From: Adiantum capillus-veneris
Lineage: Eukaryota > Streptophyta > Polypodiopsida > Polypodiales > Pteridaceae
Assembly (NCBI GenBank): GCA_014529385.2
Contig: CM043964.1
Span: 104,645,587-104,709,586, forward strand
Length of the DNA stretch: 64,000 nucleotides
Direction: 5' to 3'
Every line of letters begins with the position of its first letter. Positions within the stretch are counted from its first letter, which is position 1. A program made the position numbers and the translations under genes. This document shows, piece by piece, positions 55,033 through 64,000 of the stretch. The notes under the pieces are model-generated. The model made no database searches. It had not been told where the DNA came from and saw only the letters and a list, made by a program, of their open reading frames with translations.

Positions 55033-55506
55033 AACAAAGCAACGACGTTTAAAAAAGGAGATCGACAAGGTGCCTCGCCACCCTCGCACAGACCAGACAA
55101 GGCCTGTCTCTGCTGGTGCTGGTGGGTTGTCGGTACTTCACAATGAGCGCAATTGCATAGTCAGACAACAGCGGACAGAATTGTGCGGTAAAGAGAGAGA
55201 GAAAGAGAGAGAACTGTGCGGTAAAGAGAGCTGGATAGCAGCAGCAATCATTGCAGAGTAGAGGTAATTGATGTTGTTTGCTTTGCATACAAGCTTCAAT
55301 AATCGTTACATCATGCCGAGAGAGAGAGAGAGAGAGCTGTGCTGAACTGTGCACTTGAGAGAAAACTGTGCGCTTTGGCTCACTGCAGGCCGGAGAGAGA
55401 GAAAGAGAGAGAACTGTGCGCTAAACTCTGCGCTTGAGAGAAAAGTGCAGGCCGGAGAGAGAGAGAGAATTGTGCACTGAACTGTGTGATTTTGTTTCAC
55501 TGCAGG

Positions 55507-55577
<71 letters not shown>

Positions 55578-55580
55578 CCT
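54985..55580. repeat. GA microsatellites and an AACTGTGCG minisatellite
   Basis: Long (GA)n tracts at 54993-55033 and 55508-55575 flank repeated blocks of the type GAGAACTGTGCG(C/G)TAAA and GCAGGCCGGAGAGAGAG. At least five AACTGTGC or AATTGTGC copies occur between 55168 and 55490. No gene is supported. Frames across the GA tracts are artefacts. Confidence 0.7.
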
Positions 55581-56200
55581 CAAGTATGCCTTGCTCGACA
55601 TGTATGCCAAATGCAGTGTACTTCATAAAGCACAAAAAGTGCTCGACGGTCTTCCTCTCCAGAATGCAGTCTCTTTGAATGCTCTGATCGCGGGATATGC
55701 CCAACAGAGGCAGGGCCAAGAAACGCTAGTCTGTTTCCAGCAGATGCAAAGAGAGGGCAGCTCTCCAAATGAAATCACCTACGCTTGTATCTGGAAGGCA
55801 TGTGGGATATGCCCAACAGGGGTAGGGCCAGGAACACTGGACTGTTTTCAGCATATGCAAAGAGAGGGCAGCTCTCCAAATGCAATCACCTACGCTTGTA
55901 TCTTGAAGGCATGTGGCATTACGCAAGATGCTGATATGGGCAAAAGAATTCACGATGATATTGTTAGCCAGGGGTTGTTGGAAAAAACCGACATACTTGG
56001 CACTCCCTTGGCATGTATGCCAAATGTGGTGCACTTGAGAAAGCACATAAAGTGCTCGAGGAGCTTACTTTTTGGAGCGGCATCTCTTGGAATTCATTGG
56101 TTGCAGAAAATGCACAAGAAGAGTAGGGTGAGAAAGCTCTAGGCTGTTTTCAGCGGATTCAAAGTGAGGGCTTAACCTTTTGCTTATCAAAATCTTCAAA
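55576..56200 (+). pseudogene. PLS-type PPR protein pseudogene
   Basis: Pentatricopeptide motifs are clear: D-M-Y-A-K-C-S-V-L-H-K-A, L-N-A-L-I-A-G-Y-A-Q-Q and T-Y-A-C-I-L-K-A-C-G. These are typical of plant PLS-class PPR proteins, which bind organelle RNA. The frame opens straight out of the GA repeat at 55575, so the N-terminus is missing. A frameshift near 56005 shifts reading at the M-Y-A-K-C-G-A-L-E-K-A-H motif, and a TAG follows near 56130. No E or DYW domain is present. Codons 55740-55800 and 55857-55920 are near-duplicates (M-Q-R-E-G-S-S-P-N). Confidence 0.8.
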
Positions 56201-57840
56201 TGAGCTCACAAAAGAGAGACTCGTTCTCTTTTTCTCCATTTTTTCTATTGTTGCTTGCTTGGCCGTGTTGCCAGAGAAAACAGATATGTGTGGACCAAGG
56301 CAACACCAAGCACACTTTTTTGAATCTATTTGAAGCTGACACCATCAATAAATTGTTGAATCCTAGTCATCCAACTTTTTACACAACAGGTGTTCGCCAT
56401 CTTGTAGTATTACTTTTTGCTAAGAGAGCAGCCTAGTGTGGATGGGATAATTACCACTCCAAAGTCCCCTCACACCTGTGATGTTTTCCACTATTGTGTC
56501 ATGCAGAAAAGTTGGATGACTAGGATTCACATGCCACGAGTAGGGAGAAGAAGCACCACTTAGAAGACAAGAAGAGCAGGCGGGGAGAGTTTGTACCAGG
56601 TGAGGCAAAGAAAAACTGCAGAAGTATAGAGAGATCAACTGAGGAAACTTGTGCTTGCCTTGCCCAATAAACACAACTGGGAGGTTGATGATCTCCACTT
56701 CGGCGTACCAATGTTGGATTATGCTATTGCTCGAAATTCCAAATATGCCCGCTGTCACACTGACGTGAGGATGTCACCCCCCTTACTAATAGTGAAGTGA
56801 CCTCCTGAATAAACGACATACTTGGCACTGCCTTGGCATGTATGCCAAATGTGGTGCACTTGAGAAAGCACATAAAGTATTTGAGAAGCTTACTTTTTGG
56901 AGCGGCATCTCTTGGAATTCATTGATTGCAGAAAATGCACAACAGGAGCAGGGTGAGAAAGCTCTAGGCTGTTTTCAGCGGATGCAAAGTGAGGGCTGAA
57001 CCTTCTACTTATCACAATCTTCAAGAGAGCTCACAAAAGAGAGACTCGTTCTCTTGCTCTCCATTTTTTCTTCAATAACCTTTACTGCTGCTTGCTTGGC
57101 CGTGTTTCGAGAGAAAACAGATATGTGTGGACCAAGGCAACACCAAGCACACTTTTTTGAAGGTATTTGAACCTGACACCATCAATGAATTGCTGAATCC
57201 TAGTCATCCAACTTTTCTCCACAATAGGTGTTCGCCATCTTGCAGTACTACTTTTTGCTAAGAGAGCAGCCTAGTGTGGATGGGATAATTACCACTCCAA
57301 AGTCCCCTCACACCTGTGATGTCTTCCATTGTTGTGTCATGCAGAAAAGTTGGATGACTAGGATTCACATGCCGTGAGTAGGGAGGAGAAGCACCACTTA
57401 GAAGACAAGAAGAGGAGGCTAGGAGAGTTTGTACCAGGTGAGACAAAGAAAAACTGCAGAAGTACAGATAGATCAACTGAGGAAACTTGCGCTTGCCTTG
57501 CCCAATAAACACAGCTGGGAGGTCGATGATCCCCACTTCGGCGTACCAATGTTGGATTATACTATTGCTCGAAATTCCAAATATGCCCGCTGCCCCCACT
57601 GACGTGAGGATGTCACCCCCCTTACTAATAGTGAAGTGACCTCCTTAAAAAACGACATACTTGGCACTGCCTTGGCATGTATGCCAAATGTGGTGCACTT
57701 GAGAAAGCACATAAAGTGCTTGAGGAGCTTACTTTTTGGAGCGGCATCTCTTGGAATTCATTGATTGCAGAAAATGCACAAGAGGAGCAGGGTGAGAAAG
57801 CTCTAGCCTGTTTTCAGCGGATGCAAAGTGAGGAAGAGGA
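55985..57840 (+). repeat. Tandem duplication (x2.2) of an ~830-base unit with a PPR piece
   Basis: Units begin near 55985, 56811 and 57650, each opening with CGACATACTTGGCACT and the PPR fragment M-Y-A-K-C-G-A-L-E-K-A-H-K-V. Pitch is 825 and 839 bases. The third unit is cut at 57840 by the next repeat. Each full unit also holds a 22-23-base inverted repeat (GAATCCTAGTCATCCAACTT and complement) about 126 bases apart. Differences between units are few, so the duplication is fairly recent. Confidence 0.8.
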
Positions 57841-57845
57841 AGCCA

Positions 57846-58615
57846 TGGTCCCAGGCGGCTGGATATAGAGAGAAGAGCAGCAAAAGCAGGAGGCAAGTGA
57901 GGGGTGCTATATTCAGGAGGAGGTGAAGTCGTCGGCCAGTAGTCGGAGAGTGTGCCATTAGCTGGGAATAGAGAGAGTTGGTGAAGGGGGCCTCTGTCTT
58001 TCAATATGATCAGGATGAAGGTGCATCCCTAGCTGATAAGGAAGAAGAAGAAAATGCCATCAAGTGCAGCTGGCAGCCGAGGTGAGAAGAGAGGAGAAGA
58101 GGACGCCTGTAGAAGGTAGGGCAACGCCTCATGTTGGGAGGACAAAGGGCGCCTTATGTGATGCATGCGTACTGATTCGTCCCTTTTCCCAGTTCAAACC
58201 TTTGGGGTTTATGGCAGGAACTATATATGCGACATGTGGAGTTACTATGGCTGATTATGCATTTCTGGCGAGTCTCTGAGCCACCTCTAGATATACGAGC
58301 TTGCTATCTTGTAATTGAGCCGAGCCCGAGCAGCTATATAGCCGCAGGTGTTTGGTGTCAGGATTTGGGCCTCTTGGTGTCCTTGCATGCAGGTTGGAGG
58401 TGATTTGGTTTACAACCTCATTGGTGTTCCCAACTCGCCATTGTAGAGCTTGAGGTCTGCGTGAGCTGTAATTCCTCATGGTCGATGGCTTGAGGTGATG
58501 TGAGAAGAGGATTTTGAAGGTAATTTGCAAGTCTTTTCTGTGTTTGGTTTACATGTTCTCAAGCTGTAGGGGAGGCTAAACTATAGAGTTGCCCCGCTTT
58601 CTCTTCTCCTTGTCA
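57846..58615 (+). repeat. Left LTR-like direct repeat (770 bases)
   Basis: It begins TGGTCCCAGGCGGCTGG and ends CCTTGTCA, and matches 61142-61909 throughout. TG...CA ends, a TATA-like ACTATATATGC near 58222, and a TGGTGCCCGCCACTGAGGA primer-site-like sequence six bases after its end suggest an LTR. Target duplications do not match (AGCCA versus TCGTG), so the LTR reading is not proven. Confidence 0.6.
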
Positions 58616-58713
58616 TGTTTTTGGTGCCCGCCACTGAGGATCTGTTGATTCAAGTACCTTAAGTTTGCAAGTGGTGAGCAAATAAAGGTACATAGATTAT
58701 TGTCCTCGATTAC

Positions 58714-59716
58714 ATGCTTATCAGAATGAATGATAGGATGGGAAAATTGTGGCTACAGGATCTTAAAGACATGGATATGCATTATTGGGGGTTCCACAGT
58801 CTGAAGCAGAAGATGGAAGTGCTCGAGAATGTAGTCCTTGATGCGGAAACAGAAATGTTTTTGTTCATTGGCACCTTGCCTGGTCTTTTAGGTGTGGAAG
58901 CTGCATGCATGTAATTCTGAGATTTAAAGAGTATGCTCGCTTTTCTGATGCAGGAGAGGAAGATGAGTGATGCAAAGCAATCAAATGTCCATGTGCGAGA
59001 TGCGCATGATAGATCCACTCTGGGAGAGTTGGATTGCTGTATGGATGATGAGGTACTGTATGGATGATGAGGTACTGTCTTCCTTGAACAAGGATGCTGG
59101 TCCAATTTCAGATGATGAAGCTGACACTAATCAGCCCATGTACAGTGTTTTTAATGAGGATATATCATCAGAAGAAAATGCTCTCACTGTGGGTTGTGAA
59201 ATTGAATGTTGTACAAAGTTTTCTGTCGAGAAATTATCTAAAAACCTGATGCAGAATGAGAGGTATGCTGATGAGGATGACAATCCTGAATGGGGTTTTC
59301 TGGATGCTGAAGCAGACATCGATAACGACATGCATGTTTGTGTCGATGAAGGTATGATGCATCTGGATTCTGGAATGCGCACTAAGGCTGACAGTTTTAC
59401 ACGTCCTGCTGATTTTGTTGATGAGGAGACGACAATAGGAGATTTTTTGGCTGCCTTGGAAGATCAGGATGATGGGTTAGAAGGTGCATGCGTCCAAAGT
59501 GAGGCTTTACAGGTGCCCAATGCAAGCATTGTTTCCATTTATACTGAGCTAAAAGAAGCCAACTCCAATGCATGCAAGACCTTGAGCAACCGGTTTTGGC
59601 AGTGGCTACACAGTATGGCATGCAATTGTTGCAACTACTATTCATTCGCAAAAGGCGTACAGACGGAGGCAAGAGAGGTAGATGCCTATGCCAAAGAAAA
59701 ATGGCTGCTGGATTAG
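58714..59716 (+). pseudogene. Unrecognised acidic gene fragment with a 19-bp duplication
   Basis: I do not recognise this protein. A first block (58724-58914) reads W-L-Q-D-L-K-D-M-D-M-H-Y-W and then L-K-Q-K-M-E-V-L-E-N-V-V-L. After a possible acceptor TGATGCAG near 58952, a second block of about 255 residues is rich in Asp and Glu (D-N-P-E-W-G-F-L-D-A-E-A-D). It ends at 59716. A perfect 19-base tandem duplication at 59038-59056 and 59057-59075 breaks the second frame; with one copy the frame is continuous. This suggests a once-functional gene piece. Confidence 0.5.
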
Positions 59717-61141
59717 AGTTTTCTGGCAGTTTGTGTGACAAACACACGAAGTAGTCTCTAGCTTGTCGATACGCAATGTGCATTATGTACAGAAATACAA
59801 GTACTGTTTGGTTTTAGTCCGAAAGTCGAGTCATTTGCTACTGCTGAGCATGAATGCTCTAGCAGGCTAGGGGGGTTGCCAAGCTATGTCAGGCGGTTTT
59901 TGGGAAGTCTTTTTTAAGCTTTTCTTTCATAATTAGACATCGAAGGTAATGAGTGACAATGCCTGATGGCTGCTCATTTTATCTTGGACTGGCTGCCATG
60001 AGGAAATGTTTTCATATAGACCTGATAATCAGAGTTGTCGAGTAATGATGGGTTTTTGACATCATGCATACATAGGCTTTTGTGCTTGCCGTCAATACTC
60101 TGAATGATGTTCCTTGAGGTTCTCCCTCTTCGAGTGTTGATCTCCTGGTTGCGAGAGTCCTCTCCTGCTGTGCAATCAAAGTTTGATGGTCATCTATGTA
60201 TCTGCTTAGCTACAGTTTTCTTGTCGATAATGGATGTTGTATTAGGTTTTTTGTTGGATGAATTTATGAGCCCAACTGTCTTTGAAACTCAAACCTAAAT
60301 GGGTACATGAGTGATCGGCTAATGCTCAGGTAAAAAGAGTTTTGAACCTCAGCTTTGGTGAAAAGACGATGCTTGACTTGGAAAAGGGACGTATTTGGAA
60401 GTAGTATGGAAACGGCAAGCTGTGAAGGGGGGTTGGGAAAAAGAGGTGGGCGGGCTTCTCGCATGAGGCTGAGGATGTATAATTTCCCAGGAGGAGCTTG
60501 CAAGTCGAGAAGCCAAAAGGAGGAACTTGAAAGTATTTTTAAAAAATCAATTTTTGGCAAGTGGGATCGTGGCAATCAAAAAAGGGGGCCGACCTGCGCG
60601 GGCGTGCGACAGGAGCAGTCAAGCTCAGAGAGGGGTGGCCGATTTCGAATTAGAAGGGGAATCTGCAACAAGATTACAAGCTAGTGCATGCAAGAAAAAG
60701 GTTTGGGGATGATCAGGTTGCCAAGCTACAGGAGGGTATTGGTCTCCAAGCAAGTGAGGCCGCCATGATCAATTGAGGAGTCATTTAAATTGAAAGGGGC
60801 AACTGCGCTAACAACCAAGTGAAGAGAGGGCAACAGGAGTTGAGAGGAGGTGCGCTCGAGAGGGCTGCAGGGACCAGATCGAGAAGGGTTGAGGCCACCA
60901 ACTGAGAAGGGAGGGCTCTGAATACAGGCGACCATGGAAGGCAGATCAGGAGGTGTAGCTCTCAGTTATGAGGGGGGTGAAGAGGCAGCCTAGTCAAGAA
61001 GGAGACAAGCTTCCAGCATGAACACATAGGGGGAAGCAGGTGGCCATGCTCAAGAAAAGAAATGACGGGCTGCTACAGTACGAAGAGGCCGCCATCCTGC
61101 AGGTAGGGGGAGTTGCCATCGACTATAAGAAAAGGCAGCCA
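59717..61141. other. Internal non-coding part of the putative LTR element
   Basis: No coding region is supported. The 60300-61140 part is purine-rich on the plus strand. It ends in AAGAAAAGGCAGCCA just before the right repeat, which could serve as a polypurine tract. Confidence 0.4.
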
Positions 61142-61909
61142 TGGTCCCAGGCGGCTGGATATAGAGAGAAGAGCAGCAAAAGCATGAGGCAAGTGAGGGG
61201 TGCTATATTCAGGAGGAGGTGAAGCTGTCGCGGCTAGTAGTCGGAGAGTGTGCCATCAGCTGGGAATACAAAGAGTTGTAACTGGTTGGTAAAGGGAGCC
61301 TCCGTCGGTCCATACGATCAGGATGAAGGTGCAGCCCTAGCTGATCAGAAGAAGAAGAAAACACCATCAAGTGCAGCTGGCAGCCGAGGTGAGAAGAGAG
61401 GAGAAGAGGACACCTGTAGAAGGAAGGGCAACGCCTCATGTTGGGAGGACAAAGGGCGCCTTATGTGATGCATGCGTACTGATTCGTCCCTTTTCCTAGT
61501 TCAGACCTTTGGGGTTTATGGCAGGAACTATGTATCAGACATCTGGAGTTACTATGGCTGATTATGCATTTTTTGTGAGTCTATGATATACGAGCTTGCT
61601 ATCTTGTTATTGAGTGAGCCCGAGCAACTATACAGCCGCAGGTGTTTGGTGTCAGGATTTGGGCCTCTTGGTGTCCTTGCATGCAGGTTGCAGGTGATTT
61701 GGTTTACAACCTCATTGGTGTTCCCAACTCACCATTGCAGAGCTTGAGGTTGGCGTGAGCTGTAATTCCTCATGGCCGATGGCTTGAGTTGATGTGAGAA
61801 GAGGATTTTGAAGGTCATTTGCAGGTCTTTTGTGTGTTTGGCTTATATGTTCTCAAGCTGCAGGGGAGGCTAAGCTATAGAGGTGCCTCGCTTTCGCTTC
61901 TCCTTGTCA
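61142..61909 (+). repeat. Right LTR-like direct repeat (768 bases)
   Basis: Near-identical in layout to 57846-58615, with scattered substitutions and small indels, for example ACTATGTATC against ACTATATATG at the TATA-like site. It ends CCTTGTCA, after which the two flanks diverge. Confidence 0.65.
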
Positions 61910-62930
61910 TCGTGTTGCACAAAATGCGGCCTCCCAGCTGAAATCACTCAAATGTGGTGTTGGGAGGCGGAAATCACTCAAATGTGCTGTTCTTCATAAA
62001 GCCCAAACACAAAGGCAGGGCCAGGAAGCACATTGCCTTGTTCTAAAATAGTGTGACCTTGAGAGCAAGATCAGAGCTCGTTATTGGACAAACCAGAATT
62101 TGTTTAAATGTATCTTATGAATCATGCCGATCAAGAAAGAGGTTTGCATGGTGTTTGGGCAAAATGTTGTGTCACTGCACAGAAAAACAGATATCAACGC
62201 ATGCAAAGTGAGGGCATTTGTCCAGAGTAAATCACCTGCGCGTGCATATCTTGATTGCATCAAGCAAGGGCCTCTCTCTTGAGAAGGCATGTGGCTCTAC
62301 GCAAGATGCTGATATGGGCATACAAATTCACGCTAATATTGTTGGTAAGGGGTTGTTGAAAAAGCTATCGTGCTTGACAATGCCTTGGTTGACATGTTTG
62401 CTAAATGTGGTACACTTCAGAGACCACCAGAACTTCTCGAAAAGCTTCCTATCTAGAGTGTCACACTCTTGGAACACATACATTGCAGGATTTACTCCAC
62501 AGGGGGCAGGCCAGATAGCTCTAGAAAGCTCTAGTCTGTATTCAACATATATCAAGTGATAGCTTTGGTTTGTTTTTAGCAGATTCGAAGTGACGGCCTC
62601 TCTCATGATTGAAAGATTTGCTCCGAAAGGGCAGCGCCAAAAAGCTCTAGGCTGTTTTCAACAGATGCGAAGCAAAGAAATTTGGAGAAAGATGTCATGC
62701 TTGACCGTATTTTGATCAATATGTATGTCAAATGGGGTGCCCCAAAAACTACGACTTTGTGTACGTGTGCATGTGAGCCTACAGACGAACACAATGACAG
62801 ATTCAACATCAATCGACATGTTTGCAAACGTCGCAAAATGGATGACTATAGTAGAACGCATATTGATGGGAAGGTGGCGGAACAATGTAAGGAAGGTTTA
62901 GAAGCGGCTCCATCCAAGATTGTGCGTTGA
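61910..62930 (+). pseudogene. Further PPR pseudogene debris
   Basis: Scattered PPR pieces appear in shifting frames. They include A-C-G-S-T-Q-D-A-D-M-G-I-Q-I-H near 62290 (matching A-C-G-I-T-Q-D-A-D-M-G-K-R-I-H at about 55910), a Q-K-A-L-G-C-F-Q-Q-M-R-S piece near 62640, and D-R-I-L-I-N-M-Y-V-K near 62700. Stops and frameshifts are frequent. It is likely the continuation of the PPR gene family member(s) seen at 55576-57840, separated by the LTR-like insertion. Confidence 0.65.
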
Positions 62931-63731
62931 TCGACACGACCAATACAAAAGGTGCCTCCCTTCAACACTGAAGGGGATAAAATTGGCGGGGGAAAGACAC
63001 ATTCCCTACGGTATTATTATAAATGTGGAGAACGGTACCAACTCCACACTACACTTGGTTTTTCTCTCTTTTTTTAATGGGCACAAGCATTGTAAATGCA
63101 CGAAATGCATCTCATTTCGTTTTTATTATAATGTGGAATTGTTTATATTCATACATCTTTTCATGCAAAATCTCATTTGTGATGCGAGATCATAGAGCTT
63201 CGTGGCGAAAGCTTCGAGGAGAGATGCTATGGAGCCATCATCATGAGCTATGCCATACGGTAAAATCCACACCACTATCACTATTTTACTTATTATCATC
63301 TACACAATGAGTCAATCAAGGCAAACTAGTTTGTTCATTTGGAGAGGCAAAGACTAGGGACTTCTTGCTAGGGCTTTGCGTAGGAATGGAAGTCTGTGTG
63401 TGTGTGTGTGTATGTGTGTTTGTTTGTCACGAGTACTCTGTGTGTGTTGTGGCAAGCTAACTCCGGCCAAGGCGGGACCAGAGGCAGAAAACGACGCTCG
63501 GTTTTTTGGTTTGCAAGCAGACAAGGCTGCTGACATCACAAGAGGAGAGAGGAGGAGACTGTAGCGGATGCAAAAAAGTTATCTTCAGCAAACAAACAGC
63601 GAGAACGCAGAAGGTGTGTGTGTTGTAGGTGAGTTCGTAGAGCTGGAGGGAACTTGGCGAGGCTGTCTTCTGAGAACAGTTGGCTACAGCTGCGGGCAGC
63701 GGTGTCGATAGTGCACTGAATGCGGGGCTCC

Positions 63732-63824
<93 letters not shown>

Positions 63825-64000
63825 CATGTGTGTGTGTGACATGAGCACCAACTACAGGCAGCTGCAATTACGGGGCCGAGGCGAACTGCAGGCCACCACC
63901 AGCGGGGTTGTGTGTCTCGTCACTAAATGACACCTCCCCAGGGAGGTGGGATCAATGGCCCATAGTAGGCGTCGCGAGGCGGGTGCAATCCAAGCCGTCC
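62931..64000. other. Non-coding end with microsatellites
   Basis: No gene is supported. A (GT)n tract lies near 63395-63420 and a long interrupted (GA)n tract at about 63732-63820. Frames across these tracts are low-complexity. Confidence 0.6.

Larger units (their letters stand above)
57846..61909 (+). mobile_element. Putative non-autonomous LTR element carrying a gene fragment
   Basis: Two 768-770-base direct repeats enclose about 2.5 kb with no gag or pol. The internal part holds an unrecognised acidic reading frame. The unit sits inside PPR pseudogene sequence: PPR debris is present on both flanks. It fits a large retrotransposon derivative with a transduced gene, or simply a segmental duplication around a gene fragment. 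Confidence 0.45.

Noticed and set aside
56420-57599. A 112-113-residue minus-strand frame conserved in both tandem PPR units
   Set aside because: The units are recent copies of each other, so conservation is not evidence of coding; no family was recognised.
63354-63867. Minus-strand frames rich in Ser-Leu or Thr-His at the window end
   Set aside because: They are driven by (GA)n and (GT)n tracts.
1-64000. tRNA, rRNA or organelle DNA
   Set aside because: No cloverleaf-like or rRNA-like stretch was recognised; this cannot be excluded without a covariance-model scan.

Overview
The window looks like repeat-dense nuclear DNA of a land plant. The reasons are several plant transposon lineages together (dual-RNase H Tat-type Ty3/gypsy, Ty1/copia, BED/DUF659 hAT, TNP2 CACTA), PLS-type PPR gene debris and GT-AG introns of about 80-100 bases. 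The PPR style and the gypsy families suggest a seed-free plant such as a fern, but this is a guess. I see no clearly intact host gene, rRNA, tRNA or CRISPR. Almost every coding stretch is a mobile element or a decayed gene.

Layout. 1-6570: minus-strand Ty3/gypsy element (gypsy A), cut at its 5' end where it abuts a broken protein-kinase gene (6571-7493). A second plus-strand ORF with a coiled coil follows (7661-8440). 8680-11975: minus-strand hAT transposase with a long AT-rich 5' flank holding an array of hairpin repeats. 11976-15026: 5'-truncated Ty1/copia (copia A) with its 3' LTR. 15060-18000: decayed transposase-like gene resembling DUF7869 proteins. 18150-43200: a large Ty3/gypsy element (gypsy B) split by two nested insertions. 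One is copia B (21264-26202, LTRs, 5-bp target duplication TTACT). The other is a complete CACTA element (28206-35940, terminal CACTACAAGAGG inverted repeats, AAA target duplication).

42884-45852: noncoding, with four copies of a 24-bp palindrome that also sits in the gypsy B leader. 45853-46798: unknown broken ORF. 46804-51255: two 1.3-kb direct repeats (probably LTRs) around a deletion derivative of a gypsy A relative (gypsy C). 51256-54984: noncoding, with degenerate tandem repeats. 55000-57840: GA microsatellites, a PPR pseudogene and a tandem duplication carrying a PPR piece. 57846-61909: two 770-bp direct repeats (LTR-like) around an unrecognised acidic gene fragment. 61910-62930: more PPR debris. 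62931-64000: noncoding, with microsatellites.

How the parts fit. Nesting gives an order of events: gypsy B came first, then copia B and CACTA landed in its gag region. The most unusual item is the 3' end of gypsy B. After the integrase there is a further reading frame with its own retropepsin-like domain (intact D-S-G-A) and a basic tail carrying repeated W-I-P-K motifs. The protease in the normal position has lost its catalytic Asp in this copy. Many premature stops across the elements fit C-to-T change at CAG, CAA or CGA codons, as expected for methylated, silenced repeats.
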